DNA of 42,547 bases from UBA2357 sp041678045 (GTDB lineage: Bacteria; Pseudomonadota; Gammaproteobacteria; Burkholderiales; Rhodocyclaceae), in the NCBI GenBank assembly GCA_041678045.1, contig JBAYOV010000031.1, forward strand, positions 1 through 42,547, in the 5' to 3' direction. Below are positions 29,195 to 37,947 of this stretch, piece after piece; positions within the stretch are counted from its first letter, which is position 1; the number at the start of each line of letters is the position of its first letter. A program made the translations under genes and the position numbers. The notes beneath the pieces were generated by a model. The model was not told the origin of the DNA. It saw nothing but the letters and a program-made list of their open reading frames with translations, and ran no database searches.

Positions 29195-30607
29195 TCAGTG
29201 TCCCCGGCCTGCCGGGGACTTGCGGGCGAGCAATGCCGCCTGCGGCCGTGCGCGCGGGGGCTTGCCCGGGGCGGCCGCTGCGTTGCGCGGTGTGCTGGGG
29301 CGAGCATGGTCGTCGGCCGCCTTCTTGGGCGTGCGGCCGGCTGCGTTGCCGTCCCGCGGGGCGGGGCGACGGGCGCCGTTGCCATGCCTGGGGCCGTTGT
29401 GCGGCGGGCGCGGCGGGCGGGCGAGGTCCTCATCGTAGCTTTCGGCCGCAGTGGTCGAGGGCACGAAGCTGTCTTCGGTCAACTGCTCGATGCGCTGCCG
29501 GGTGAGGCGCTCGATGGCGGTGAGCAGCTTCAGCTCTTCCTTGTCCACCAGCGAGATCGCGTGTCCGGTGCTGCCTGCACGGCCGGTGCGCCCGATGCGG
29601 TGCACATAGTCCTCGGCGACGTTCGGCAGTTCGAAGTTCACCACATGCGGCAACTGTTCGATGTCCAGACCGCGTGCGGCAATGTCGGTGGCCACCAGCA
29701 CGGGCAGGCTGCCGTCCTTGAATTCGCTCAGTGCGCGGGTGCGTGCGGACTGGCTCTTGTTGCCGTGAATCGCAGCGGCGGCAATGCCCTGCTTGCCCAG
29801 ATATTCGGACAGCCGGTTGGCGCCGTGCTTGGTGCGGGTGAACACCAGCACCTGACGCCAGTCGTTGCGCTTGAGCAGGTGGGCGAGCAGTTCGCGTTTC
29901 TGTTTCTGCGGGACCTGATACACCGCCTGGGAAACCAGTTCGGAGGTGGTGTTGCGCTTGGCAACCTCGACCTCTCCGGGCTGGTTGAGCAGGCCCTGTG
30001 CAAGCGCCCGGATTTCGTCGGAGAAGGTGGCGGAGAACAGCAGGCTCTGCTTCTTGCGCGGCAACAGCGCGAGCACCTTGCGGATGTCGCGGATGAAGCC
30101 CATGTCGAGCATGCGATCCGCCTCGTCGAGCACCAGGATTTCCACGCCGGACAGGTCGACGGTGCGCTGGCCGGCATGATCGAGCAGGCGACCCGGAGTG
30201 GCGACCAGAATGTCGAGCGGCTTGCGCAGGGCCTGGATCTGCGGATTGATGTTTACGCCGCCGAACATCACCATGGCCTGCAGGGGGGTGTATTTGCCGT
30301 AGGTGTCGACCGATTCCTTCACCTGCGCGGCCAGCTCACGGGTGGGGGTGAGGATCAGGCAGCGGGGGCGGCCCGGGGCGGCCTTGCCGGGGGCGGGGGT
30401 GGTGTGCAGCAGGTGCAGGATGGGCAGGGTGAAGCCTGCGGTCTTGCCGGTGCCGGTCTGGGCCGCGGCCAGCAGGTCGCCTCCGGCCAGCACCTGGGGA
30501 ATGGCCTGGGCCTGGATGGGCGTGGGCGTGGTGTAACCGGCCTCGGCGACGGCGCGCAGAATGCTGGGGGCCAGGCCGAGGCTGGAAAAACTGTCTTGGG
30601 TGTTCAT
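29195..30607 (-). CDS. DEAD-box ATP-dependent RNA helicase, RhlE-like
   Basis: The 470-residue protein has the Q motif (FSSLGL...TPTPIQ), Walker A AQTGTGKT (49-56), PTRELAAQ, the DEAD box (161-164), SATF, and the second RecA domain with VATDIAARGLDIE and HRIGRTGRAG. The C-terminus (about 385-470) is a basic Pro/Arg/Ala-rich tail typical of RhlE/RNA-binding helicases. It would unwind RNA in ribosome assembly or RNA decay. The ATG at 30607 (MNTQDSFSSLGL) is the family start; earlier in-frame codons fall in the leader. A long leader of about 125 nt is inferred, as in cold-induced helicases. Confidence 0.93.
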   Translation of the reverse strand: MNTQDSFSSLGLAPSILRAVAEAGYTTPTPIQAQAIPQVLAGGDLLAAAQTGTGKTAGFTLPILHLLHTTPAPGKAAPGRPRCLILTPTRELAAQVKESVDTYGKYTPLQAMVMFGGVNINPQIQALRKPLDILVATPGRLLDHAGQRTVDLSGVEILVLDEADRMLDMGFIRDIRKVLALLPRKKQSLLFSATFSDEIRALAQGLLNQPGEVEVAKRNTTSELVSQAVYQVPQKQKRELLAHLLKRNDWRQVLVFTRTKHGANRLSEYLGKQGIAAAAIHGNKSQSARTRALSEFKDGSLPVLVATDIAARGLDIEQLPHVVNFELPNVAEDYVHRIGRTGRAGSTGHAISLVDKEELKLLTAIERLTRQRIEQLTEDSFVPSTTAAESYDEDLARPPRPPHNGPRHGNGARRPAPRDGNAAGRTPKKAADDHARPSTPRNAAAAPGKPPRARPQAALLARKSPAGRGH

Positions 30608-30740
30608 TGAACGTGATACTCCACCGGCAACCTGCTCCGTAACCGGAATGCGCCAGAAATTACGGAAGGGGCGGTAATCGAGAATGCGGATGAGAAGAAC
30701 AACGGGCGGCAATCGAATGGCGCGACAATCACTGCGGCAG

Positions 30741-30768
30741 ATTGTACTCCTTGTTTGCAGTGCAGCAA
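30741..30768 (-). promoter_or_regulatory. candidate promoter of the DEAD-box helicase gene
   Basis: On the minus strand TTGCTG (30768-30763) and TACAAT (30746-30741) are 16 bp apart. The -10 box matches 5 of 6. The implied leader to the ATG at 30607 is roughly 125 nt. Confidence 0.45.
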
Positions 30769-30778
30769 ATTCGACTTG

Positions 30779-30835
30779 AAAAAGCCCCCGGAGAATCGCG
30801 CTGAAAGCGCGCTGGCCGTCCTGGAAAAGGGGGCT
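30779..30835 (-). terminator. terminator-like nested hairpin upstream of the helicase promoter
   Basis: AGCCCCC (30783-30789) pairs with GGGGGCT (30829-30835), enclosing a second 6-bp stem CGCGCT/AGCGCG (30797-30802, 30106-type loop GAA, 30806-30811). On the minus strand the outer stem is followed by five T residues (30783-30779, the first shared with the stem). It could stop leftward antisense transcription before the helicase promoter. The rest of 30608-30943 holds only the helicase promoter and a TATATT box at 30896-30901 that may serve the rightward peptidase gene. Confidence 0.4.
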
Positions 30836-30943
30836 GGAGGGTCCGTTTCGGGATGTTCGAGTGACTTCCAGTGATCAACAAAACCATTTTCGGAGTATAT
30901 TCTTTCACACGGATATCCCCTGGAATCAGCCGGAAAAACGGAA

Positions 30944-32110
30944 ATGCATACAAAGGCTTCCAGTCATCATGACAGACGGGCAGGGCTGGCCAGAACGCTG
31001 ACCCTGCGTGCGGTGCTTGGCCTGATGTTGATGGGATGGGCTTCGCTGCTTTTGTTGTGCATCGCAATATTTCTTGTGCATGAGGCCTGGTTTGCCGGAC
31101 ATGAACCGGACACGGCCTACCGGCTGGCGGCCTCGCTCGCCGGCCTGATGCTTGCCTTGCTGGGTGTGCGCGCAATTGTCTGGCTGCTGGTGGGCGACCC
31201 GCTTCCGGAGGGGGTGCTGCTGCCGCGTGAGGCGGCACGTTCGCTGCACCGCAAGGTCCGGCGGATGGGCGAGCGCTTCGGCGGGTTGAGGGTGGATGCG
31301 GTGTGGGTCACCGGCGACATGAATGCCGCCGTGCTGCAGCGTCCGAGCCTGGGGTTGTTCGGCCGCATGCAGACGCATCTGCTGCTGGGCCTGCCGCTGG
31401 CCCACAGCGTCACGCCGTTGCAACTGTCGGCGATCCTGGCGCACGAGTTTGCCCATCTTGCGGCACAGCGTCAGGGGCGTGCCGCGTGGGGGCGTCACCT
31501 GCGCAGCTGGTGGTTTCGCGTGATCGACCGCCTGCTGGCCGATCTGCCCTTTCTTGAGCCATTGGTCAATCTGCTTACCCGGCGCGACGTGTTGCTCGCC
31601 GCCGAGTTGTCGCGCATCGAGGAGTTCGAGGCCGACGAACTGGCCGCGCGCCTGGTGGGCGCCGACCTGATCGGCGAGGCGCTGGTCGAGGTGGCGCTCA
31701 AGGAGCAGTTCCTGTTCGGTGACTTCTGGGACAAGGTGATGGCGCAAAGCGCTTCAAGTGCCCGTCCGCGCATTCTGCCGTACCGTGAAATGGGGCTGGG
31801 CATGAGCGCGGGCTTTCGCCGCCCGGCGGGGGGCGCTGCGCTGCGTGCGCTGTGCGAGACACACGAAGGGGGCGATGGCCTGCATCCCTCGCTTGGCGAG
31901 CGGCTCGATGCGCTGGGGGCGGAGCTGAAGGAGCAGGATGACGCCGCGCACGAACAAAGTGCGGCGGCACGACACATGGCACCCGCCCTGCCCATGCTCG
32001 CTTCGGCCTTCGACCGCGAGTGGTGGGAGATGGCCCGCACGCACTGGCTGCAGGCGCATCGCAGCGCACGGCGCCGTCGGCGCCGCCCGGAGGCGCCGTC
32101 CGGGCAGTAA
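30944..32110 (+). CDS. M48-family membrane metallopeptidase
   Basis: The 388-residue protein has two N-terminal membrane helices (about 22-47 and 58-82), then a zinc peptidase domain with HEFAH (167-171) and the third ligand region RIEEFEADELAARL (about 225-238). M48 peptidases such as HtpX act in membrane protein quality control. The C-terminus is highly basic (RSARRRRRRPEAP). It resembles the Zn-dependent protease-with-chaperone group rather than HtpX itself. The ATG at 30944 lacks a strong ribosome site. Substrate and role are unknown. Confidence 0.82.
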   Translation: MHTKASSHHDRRAGLARTLTLRAVLGLMLMGWASLLLLCIAIFLVHEAWFAGHEPDTAYRLAASLAGLMLALLGVRAIVWLLVGDPLPEGVLLPREAARSLHRKVRRMGERFGGLRVDAVWVTGDMNAAVLQRPSLGLFGRMQTHLLLGLPLAHSVTPLQLSAILAHEFAHLAAQRQGRAAWGRHLRSWWFRVIDRLLADLPFLEPLVNLLTRRDVLLAAELSRIEEFEADELAARLVGADLIGEALVEVALKEQFLFGDFWDKVMAQSASSARPRILPYREMGLGMSAGFRRPAGGAALRALCETHEGGDGLHPSLGERLDALGAELKEQDDAAHEQSAAARHMAPALPMLASAFDREWWEMARTHWLQAHRSARRRRRRPEAPSGQ

Positions 32111-32135
32111 CGTGGGGCGTGGGTGGGAGCCTCCC

Positions 32136-33161
32136 TCAGAAGGCTTCGCGCTCGGCCTCCAGGTAGGCCAGTGAAATGTACTTGCCGATGTTGCCGTCAA
32201 AGCCCAGGGTGTCGGCCGCGCGGCTGGCCACACGGGGGTCCTGCAGCACCATTTCGCGGGCCTCTTCCATGCTCTTCATGTCCGCCACGGCCTGCAGGCA
32301 GTTCTCGTAGATGCCGGCAAACAGTTCGCGGTTCCAGTTGAGCACATCGGGGCCGGCGTGGCCGTGGCCGGGCACCCAGATTTTCGAGCCGGCCCGGGCT
32401 TCGAGCTGATCCATGTAGTGAAAGGTGCCGACGTAGGAGCCGTCGTCCATGTTGGCGATGCGCCGGTCCATGGCCACATCGCCCACATAGGTGAGCGAGT
32501 CCTCGACAATTTCCATGCAGATGTCGCCCGGCGTATGGGCTGTGCCGTAGTGGTGGATGCGCAGGGTGACATCGCCGAAATCGAAGCTGTCGCCATGCTG
32601 CACCGTCCGGTTCGGCGGCACGATGCGGGTGCCGGCGGTGGCCTGGTTGGTCCATTGTTCCATCAGCGTGCGCCACATGCTGCCCTGCACGCCTCCGATT
32701 TCGGTTTTGCTCACCGGGTGTGCGTAGATGGGCAGATCGGTACCGTAGGCCTCCACAAAGGCATGATTCGCCAGCCAGTGATCGCCGTGGTAATGCGACA
32801 CGAAGATGGCCACCACCGGCTTGTCGGTGAGGGTGCGGATCTGCCGGATGGCCATCTGGCCGATCTGCAGGGAGCCGCCCGAATCGAGCATCACCACGCC
32901 CTTTTCGGTGATGGCGAAGGTGATGTTGCACATCATGCCGCGATTTTCCGGGGTCGGAAAACCGTCTTTCGAGTAGATCATCCAGACGTGTTCGGAGAGC
33001 TGCTCGGGGACGATGTCCGGCACGGGCGGTCCCACGATGAAGTCGCCCAGATCGCTGGCGAAGGCCCGGAAACCGGGCGAGCTCAGCGTGCCGGCGCCAA
33101 TCACGGCACTGCCCAGCCCGAGCTGGAGGAAGCGGCGGCGGTTACAGGGGGGGTGTGTCAT
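32136..33161 (-). CDS. Tat-exported metallo-beta-lactamase-fold hydrolase
   Basis: The 341-residue protein starts with a twin-arginine signal (NRRRFLQLG, 7-15). The fold's metal motif HYHGDH is at 123-128, with further ligands likely in HHYGTAHTPGD and VGDVAMDRRIANMDD. VPGHGHAGP supplies the late His. Exported members near quinoprotein dehydrogenases or thiosulfate genes (SoxH-like) share this form, but no such genes are seen here. The ATG at 33161 has AAGGAG about 10 bases upstream. The substrate is unknown, and a lactamase role is not implied. Confidence 0.85.
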   Translation of the reverse strand: MTHPPCNRRRFLQLGLGSAVIGAGTLSSPGFRAFASDLGDFIVGPPVPDIVPEQLSEHVWMIYSKDGFPTPENRGMMCNITFAITEKGVVMLDSGGSLQIGQMAIRQIRTLTDKPVVAIFVSHYHGDHWLANHAFVEAYGTDLPIYAHPVSKTEIGGVQGSMWRTLMEQWTNQATAGTRIVPPNRTVQHGDSFDFGDVTLRIHHYGTAHTPGDICMEIVEDSLTYVGDVAMDRRIANMDDGSYVGTFHYMDQLEARAGSKIWVPGHGHAGPDVLNWNRELFAGIYENCLQAVADMKSMEEAREMVLQDPRVASRAADTLGFDGNIGKYISLAYLEAEREAF

Positions 33162-33299
33162 GGTTCCGGTGTCTCCTTGGCGATGCAACGGGCGCTCGGG
33201 GGGCGTCCTGTGCGTGTGGCTGCGTGTGGCGATGAGTCTGCAATGGTAACGGAAAGCGTGCCGGCAAGCGCCTTCGCGGACGCGTCCGCCACGCCAGGG

Positions 33300-34235
33300 T
33301 CAGTCCGGGTGCCCGGCCCGCTTCCGGCGGGTTTCTTCGAGCGCTGCGCAGAGCTGGCTTGCGCCGTCCAGGATGCGGGGCGTGTGGCGCTGGATCAGGT
33401 CGGGCGGGACGAAGTACAGGTTGCCCTGCGTGGCTGCGGTCAGTTGTGGCCAGCGCCGCCACTGGTCGAGCCATTCGGGGCGAGCTTCGCCCATGCCGCT
33501 GGCGACGATGGCTTCAGGGTTGGCTGCGAGCACGCTTTCCTCGCCAATCTTCGGGGCCAGTGCGGGCAGGGTGCCGAATACGTTGATGCCTCCGCACAGG
33601 CGGATGACGTCGGAAATCAGATGCTGGTCGTTGACCGTCATGAGCGGCTGGTTCCAGATCTGGTAGAACATGCGCACCGGGGGGCGCGCCCGGTAACGCG
33701 CGGCCAGTTCGTTGTGGCGGTTGCGAAAGGCGCTGGCGGCCTGCACGGCCTGTGCCTCGGTACCGGCCAGCCGGCCAAGTGCTTCGATGCTGTCGGCCAC
33801 GGCTTCGAGCGTGCGGGGTTCGTTGATGTACACCGCAATCCCGAGTGCTTCCAGCTTGTCGAGGTGCACTGCCCGGTTGCCGCTGTGCCAGGCCACCACC
33901 AGATCGGGGCGGAGTGCGGCAACGGCTTCCATGTCCACATTCGTGTAGCTGCCCACCTGGGGCAGTTGGCGGGCTTCGGGCGGGTGGTCGCTGTAGGACA
34001 CCACGCCCACCACCGCCGCTCCCGCGCCTGCGGCGAACAGCAATTCGGTGACATGTGGGGCGAGGCTGACGATGCGTTGCGCCGGGGCGTGCAGATGCAC
34101 TTCCCGGCCGATTTCGTCGGTGAGGCGGATGTCCTGAGCGGCGACGCCGGTCAGGCTCAGGCTCAGGCAGGCCGCGAGACCGAAGCGGCACAAGTGGCGG
34201 ACGTTGGAGGCGGGCGTGGGCGTGGTGGTGTGCAT
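33300..34235 (-). CDS. btuF: vitamin B12 periplasmic binding protein
   Basis: BtuF carries cobalamin or cobinamide through the periplasm to BtuCD. The 311-residue protein has a signal peptide (cut near VAA, about 33), then the type III substrate-binding fold: RIVSLAPHVTELLFAAGAG, VGVVSYSDHPPEARQLPQVG (in part), LRPDLVVAWHSGN, QIWNQPLMTVNDQHLISDVIRLCGG (in part) and NPEAIVASG. The SDxPxEA pattern is usual for corrinoid or heme binders. It starts two bases after the cobC stop, so it is the third gene of the leftward cbiB-cobC-btuF unit, far from btuBCD on the other side of the locus. Confidence 0.92.
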   Translation of the reverse strand: MHTTTPTPASNVRHLCRFGLAACLSLSLTGVAAQDIRLTDEIGREVHLHAPAQRIVSLAPHVTELLFAAGAGAAVVGVVSYSDHPPEARQLPQVGSYTNVDMEAVAALRPDLVVAWHSGNRAVHLDKLEALGIAVYINEPRTLEAVADSIEALGRLAGTEAQAVQAASAFRNRHNELAARYRARPPVRMFYQIWNQPLMTVNDQHLISDVIRLCGGINVFGTLPALAPKIGEESVLAANPEAIVASGMGEARPEWLDQWRRWPQLTAATQGNLYFVPPDLIQRHTPRILDGASQLCAALEETRRKRAGHPD

Positions 34236-34237
34236 GT

Positions 34238-35353
34238 TCAGGTCCTGGGGCGGGAAGCGGGAAGGTGGGGTGCGGTTGAGGAGGGCGCCGGGGCCGGGGG
34301 CGTCGACCAGCTGTCCAGGGCCGTGGCAAGGCGCTGCCAGCCGCGTTCATCGGGGGGCAGGCCGAAGCGCAGGCTGGCAGGGGTGTCGAAGTGCCGGAGC
34401 AGGATGCCTTGCCGGGCGCAGTGCTGGTGCAGCGCGTCGGCCTGTGCGGTGCGCAGCCACTGGAACAGGGCGGTGCCGCCGCTGGGCGTCAGGCCGCGAT
34501 GGGTGAGCAACTCGGCCAGACGGGCGCTGCCGGTGGCCAGTTGCTGCCGGGTGCGTGCCTGCCAGGCCGTGTCGCGCAAGGCCGCCGTGGCCACATGGCG
34601 CGCGGGACCGGCCAGCGTCCACGGCCCGAGCAGCGCCGCGAGGCGCGCCAGCAGGGCAGGCTCGCCGAGCACGAAGCCGACACGCGCACCGGCCAGGCCG
34701 AAGAACTTGCCCAGCGAACGCAGCACCACCAGACCGGGCAGGCCCGCATGAGGGGCCAGGCTGTGCTCGGGCCGGGCGTCTGCGAACGCTTCATCCACGA
34801 TCAGCCAGCCTCCACGGTGCGCAAGCCGGTGCCGCCAGTCGAGCAGTTGTGCGGCGGGCAACTGGCGTCCGCAGGGATTGTTGGGGTTGACCACCACGAC
34901 CACATCGGCCTGAGGCAGGGCGGCCTCCATGTCGGCCACCGATGTGCAGTAGCGGCGCTCGCTGGTACGCCAGGCGTGCGCATGCTCTGCATAGCTGGGG
35001 GCGAACAGGCACACCTGCCGGGCAGGGATCAGCCGGGACAGGGTCTGGATGGCGGCCTGTGAGCCGGCCACCGGCAGCAGCCGGCAGGAGGCATCCGGCC
35101 CGGCAAGGCCGTAATGGTCTGCTGCTGCCCGTTCCAGACCGTCGTCATCTTCCGGCAGGCGCAGCCAGGCTTCGGCGGGCACCGGGGGCGGGGGGTAGCC
35201 GTGCGGGTTGATGCCGGTAGACAGGTCCAGCCAGTCATCGAGTGCAATCCGGTACTGGCGCGCGGCCTCGCGCAGGCGTCCGCCGTGGTGCAGGCGGGGG
35301 GCGTCGGCTGGCTGGGGGGCGTGCGGCACGGGGGGCGTCGAAAGGTGTGTCAT
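34238..35353 (-). CDS. cobC: L-threonine-O-3-phosphate decarboxylase (CobC/CobD, PLP-dependent)
   Basis: This PLP enzyme makes (R)-1-amino-2-propanol phosphate, the arm that links the corrin ring to the nucleotide loop (named CobD in Salmonella, CobC in aerobic producers). The 371-residue aminotransferase-fold protein has WLDLSTGINPHGYPPP, VAGSQAAIQTLSRL, VVNPNNPCGRQLP, VDEAFAD and the PLP lysine Lys216 in SLGKFFGLAG. The C-terminus is Pro/Ser-rich. The ATG at 35353 is 46 bp after the cbiB stop; GGGAG lies somewhat far upstream, so the start could be slightly different. Confidence 0.93.
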   Translation of the reverse strand: MTHLSTPPVPHAPQPADAPRLHHGGRLREAARQYRIALDDWLDLSTGINPHGYPPPPVPAEAWLRLPEDDDGLERAAADHYGLAGPDASCRLLPVAGSQAAIQTLSRLIPARQVCLFAPSYAEHAHAWRTSERRYCTSVADMEAALPQADVVVVVNPNNPCGRQLPAAQLLDWRHRLAHRGGWLIVDEAFADARPEHSLAPHAGLPGLVVLRSLGKFFGLAGARVGFVLGEPALLARLAALLGPWTLAGPARHVATAALRDTAWQARTRQQLATGSARLAELLTHRGLTPSGGTALFQWLRTAQADALHQHCARQGILLRHFDTPASLRFGLPPDERGWQRLATALDSWSTPPAPAPSSTAPHLPASRPRT

Positions 35354-35399
35354 CGGCGTGTCATCGTGGGATCTCCCGGGCGAGCATTGTCCGGGCGGT

Positions 35400-36341
35400 T
35401 CAGGCGCGTGCCAGCAGCACGAGCAGGCCGGACAGCGCGACCACGCCCAGCCACACATACTGACCGTGCCGGACCAGCCGGAGTGCGTGACGGATGCTGT
35501 CTGCACCCGGGGCCGGGCCGCAGCCCAGTGGTGGGCGCACTTCGAGCCGTCCGTGGTACATCGCCTCGCCGCCCAGGCGCACGCCCAGGCTGCCCGCTCC
35601 GGCTGCCATCACCGGGCCGGCATTGGGGCTGTCCCAGTGGGCGGCCTGCCGGCGCCAGCAGTCCAGTGCCTGGCGTGTGTGCCCGAGCAGGGCGTAGGTG
35701 AGTGCGGTGAGCCGCGCAGGCAGGTAGTTGAGCGCATCGTCCAGGCGTGCGGCGGCCCAGCCAAAGGCCAGATAACGGGGCGTGCGGTAGCCCCACATGG
35801 CATCCAGGGTGTTGGCCAGCCGGAACAGTACGGCGCCCGCGCCGCCGAGCAGGCAAAACCAGAACAGCGTGCCGAACACCGCGTCGTTGCCGTTTTCCAG
35901 GACGGATTCGGTGGCTGCCCGGGCGACGCCTTCGGTGTCCAGGGCGGAGGTGTCGCGGCTGACGATCCAGCCCACGCGGGTGCGTGCGGTCTCCAGGTCG
36001 CCGGCCGCCAGCGGCGTGGCCACGGCATCGCCATGCTCTTCCAGGCTGCGTCCGCCCAGCGCGAGGTAGAGCAGCGCGATGTCCAGCCCCCAGCCGAGCA
36101 GCGGGTGCATGCAGGCAAGCACGGCCGCCAGGCCGCACCAGGGCAGCACCGCCAGCACCCAGGCCAGCACGCCGGCCATGCGCCCTTCGCCGAGGCGGCT
36201 GCGTACCACGCGCTCCACCCGCTGCGCCCAGCGGCCAAAGCCGACCAGCGGGTGCCAGCGGCGAGGCTCGCCGAGCAGGCGGTCCAGCGCGATGCCGGCG
36301 GCGAGTTTGAGGGGCAGGGAAAACAGCAGGGCAATCGGCAT
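35400..36341 (-). CDS. cbiB: adenosylcobinamide-phosphate synthase
   Basis: CbiB (CobD in the aerobic naming) is a membrane enzyme that joins aminopropanol (phosphate) to adenosylcobyric acid. The 313-residue protein has several hydrophobic helices and the family motifs DRLLGEPRRWHPLVGFGRW, GWIVSRDTSALD, ATESVLENGNDAVFGTLFW (in part), NTLDAMWGYRTPRYLAFGWAAARLDD (in part) and HWDSPNAGPVMAAGAGSLGVRLGG (in part). I chose the ATG at 36341; a TTG at 36362 is possible, and neither has a clear ribosome site. It is divergent from cobQ, with an 86-bp gap that holds no riboswitch. Confidence 0.94.
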   Translation of the reverse strand: MPIALLFSLPLKLAAGIALDRLLGEPRRWHPLVGFGRWAQRVERVVRSRLGEGRMAGVLAWVLAVLPWCGLAAVLACMHPLLGWGLDIALLYLALGGRSLEEHGDAVATPLAAGDLETARTRVGWIVSRDTSALDTEGVARAATESVLENGNDAVFGTLFWFCLLGGAGAVLFRLANTLDAMWGYRTPRYLAFGWAAARLDDALNYLPARLTALTYALLGHTRQALDCWRRQAAHWDSPNAGPVMAAGAGSLGVRLGGEAMYHGRLEVRPPLGCGPAPGADSIRHALRLVRHGQYVWLGVVALSGLLVLLARA

Positions 36342-36388
36342 CGGATGGGTGAGGTGCGGCAATCAACAAGGGGGGCGGGCAGATCGGC

Positions 36389-36394
36389 GATAAT
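36389..36394 (+). promoter_or_regulatory. candidate -10 box of the cobQ promoter
   Basis: GATAAT at 36389-36394 matches the -10 consensus at 5 of 6, 33 bp before the cobQ ATG; no convincing -35 box is present at 17 bp. GGAG (36409-36412) or ACGGGA (36413-36418) may be the ribosome site. No cobalamin aptamer fits in this gap. Confidence 0.3.
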
Positions 36395-36427
36395 GCCCGG
36401 CTTCGAACGGAGACGGGATTTTACGCG

Positions 36428-37909
36428 ATGCAACAGGCTACCGCCCTGATGGTGCAGGGCACGACTTCAGATGCGGGCAAGAGTACGCTGGTGGCCGGGC
36501 TGGCCAGGGTGCTGGTGCGCCGTGGGTGGCGTGTGGCGCCCTTCAAGCCGCAGAACATGGCGCTCAACTCGGCGGTCACGGTGGATGGTGGCGAGATCGG
36601 TCGGGCGCAGGCCCTGCAGGCGAGGGCGGCCCGCATCGAGCCGCATACCGACTTCAACCCGGTGCTGCTCAAGCCCTCCAGCGACGTGGGGGCGCAGGTG
36701 ATCGTTCATGGCAAGGCGGTGGCGAACCTGTCGGCGCGCGATTATCACCACTACAAACCGGTGGCGATGGCGGCGGTGATGGCTTCGTGGCAGCGTTTGC
36801 TGGCGGCGCATGACTGCCTGCTGGTGGAAGGGGCGGGCAGCCCGGCGGAGATCAATCTGCGCGACCGCGACATCGCCAACATGGGGTTTGCGGAAGCCGC
36901 CGACGTGCCGGTGATCATCGTCGCCGACATCGACAAGGGGGGCGTGTTCGCCCATCTGGTGGGCACGCTGGCACTGCTCTCGCCGTCCGAGCAGGCGCGG
37001 GTGAAGGGGTTTGTGATCAATCGCTTCCGGGGCGACATCGGCCTGCTGCAGTCGGGGCTGGACTGGCTGGAGGCGCGCACTGGCAAGCCGGTGCTGGGGG
37101 TGTTGCCCTATCTGCACGGCCTGTTCCTGGATGCGGAGGATGCGATTGGCGAAGCGTGCGCCGAGCAGGGCGAGGTGCGGCTGAGGGTGATTGCGCCGGT
37201 GCTGCCGCGGATTTCCAACCATACCGATCTCGATCCGCTGCGCCTGCATCCGCAGGTGGACTTTCGTTGGGTGGGGCCGGGGCAGACGCCACCTGCGGCC
37301 GATCTGGTGGTGTTGCCCGGCTCGAAGAGCGTGCAGGCCGATCTGGCGCACCTGCGCGCGCAGGACTGGGAGACGTACCTGGCCCGCCATCTGCGCTATG
37401 GTGGCAAGGTGCTGGGCATCTGCGGCGGCTTCCAGATGCTGGGCCGGCGCCTGTGCGACCCGCTCGGGCTGGAAGGCACGCCGGGCGAAGCGGCCGGGCT
37501 GGGCTGGCTGGACATGGAAACCACGCTGGCCCGGGAGAAGCAATTGCTCAACGTCAGCGGGCGACTGCTGGATGGCGCACCGGTGCGCGGCTATGAAATT
37601 CACATGGGCGTGAGCTGCGGGGCGGCCCTGTCGCGTCCGCTCGTCACGCTCGACGACGGCCGGCCGGAAGGCGCGGTGTCGGAGGACGGGCAGGTGGCGG
37701 GCAGTTATCTGCACGGCCTGTTCGACACGCCCCAGGCGCTCGATGCACTGTTGCGCTGGGCGGGCGCCCAGGGCGCGCTCGAGGCGGTCGATCTGGCCGC
37801 ACGGCGTGAGGCCGACATCGACCGTCTGGCCGATGCGATCGAAGGTCACATGGACCTTGTCCGGCTGGACGCCGCGCTGGGGCAGGCGCTGTTTGCCACC
37901 GCGCGCTGA
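36428..37909 (+). CDS. cobQ: cobyric acid synthase
   Basis: CobQ (CbiP) amidates the b, d, e and g carboxylates of adenosylcobyrinic acid diamide with glutamine and ATP. The 493-residue protein has the N-terminal ATP site VQGTTSDAGKSTL (9-21), KPQNMALNSAVTVDGGEIGRAQ (in part), EGAGSPAEINLRD, DIDKGGVFAHLVGT, and a C-terminal glutamine amidotransferase domain with LPGSKS, nucleophile Cys332 in GICGGFQMLGR, and the His of GSYLHGLFD. The length is normal. It is transcribed away from cbiB, whose product acts next in the pathway. Confidence 0.96.
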   Translation: MQQATALMVQGTTSDAGKSTLVAGLARVLVRRGWRVAPFKPQNMALNSAVTVDGGEIGRAQALQARAARIEPHTDFNPVLLKPSSDVGAQVIVHGKAVANLSARDYHHYKPVAMAAVMASWQRLLAAHDCLLVEGAGSPAEINLRDRDIANMGFAEAADVPVIIVADIDKGGVFAHLVGTLALLSPSEQARVKGFVINRFRGDIGLLQSGLDWLEARTGKPVLGVLPYLHGLFLDAEDAIGEACAEQGEVRLRVIAPVLPRISNHTDLDPLRLHPQVDFRWVGPGQTPPAADLVVLPGSKSVQADLAHLRAQDWETYLARHLRYGGKVLGICGGFQMLGRRLCDPLGLEGTPGEAAGLGWLDMETTLAREKQLLNVSGRLLDGAPVRGYEIHMGVSCGAALSRPLVTLDDGRPEGAVSEDGQVAGSYLHGLFDTPQALDALLRWAGAQGALEAVDLAARREADIDRLADAIEGHMDLVRLDAALGQALFATAR

Positions 37910-37947
37910 GGTTTGAGCCCAGGCAGGGCGGGCAGCGCGATGGCCGC

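Noticed and set aside
34238..35353. Histidinol-phosphate aminotransferase (HisC) for the PLP protein
   Set aside because: The fold is shared, but the sequence pattern (WLDLSTGINPHGYPPP) and the position between cbiB and btuF fit threonine-phosphate decarboxylase.
36342..36427. A cobalamin riboswitch in the cbiB/cobQ divergent gap
   Set aside because: The gap is 86 bp, too short, and no B12 box or GGTGCC-type elements are present on either strand.
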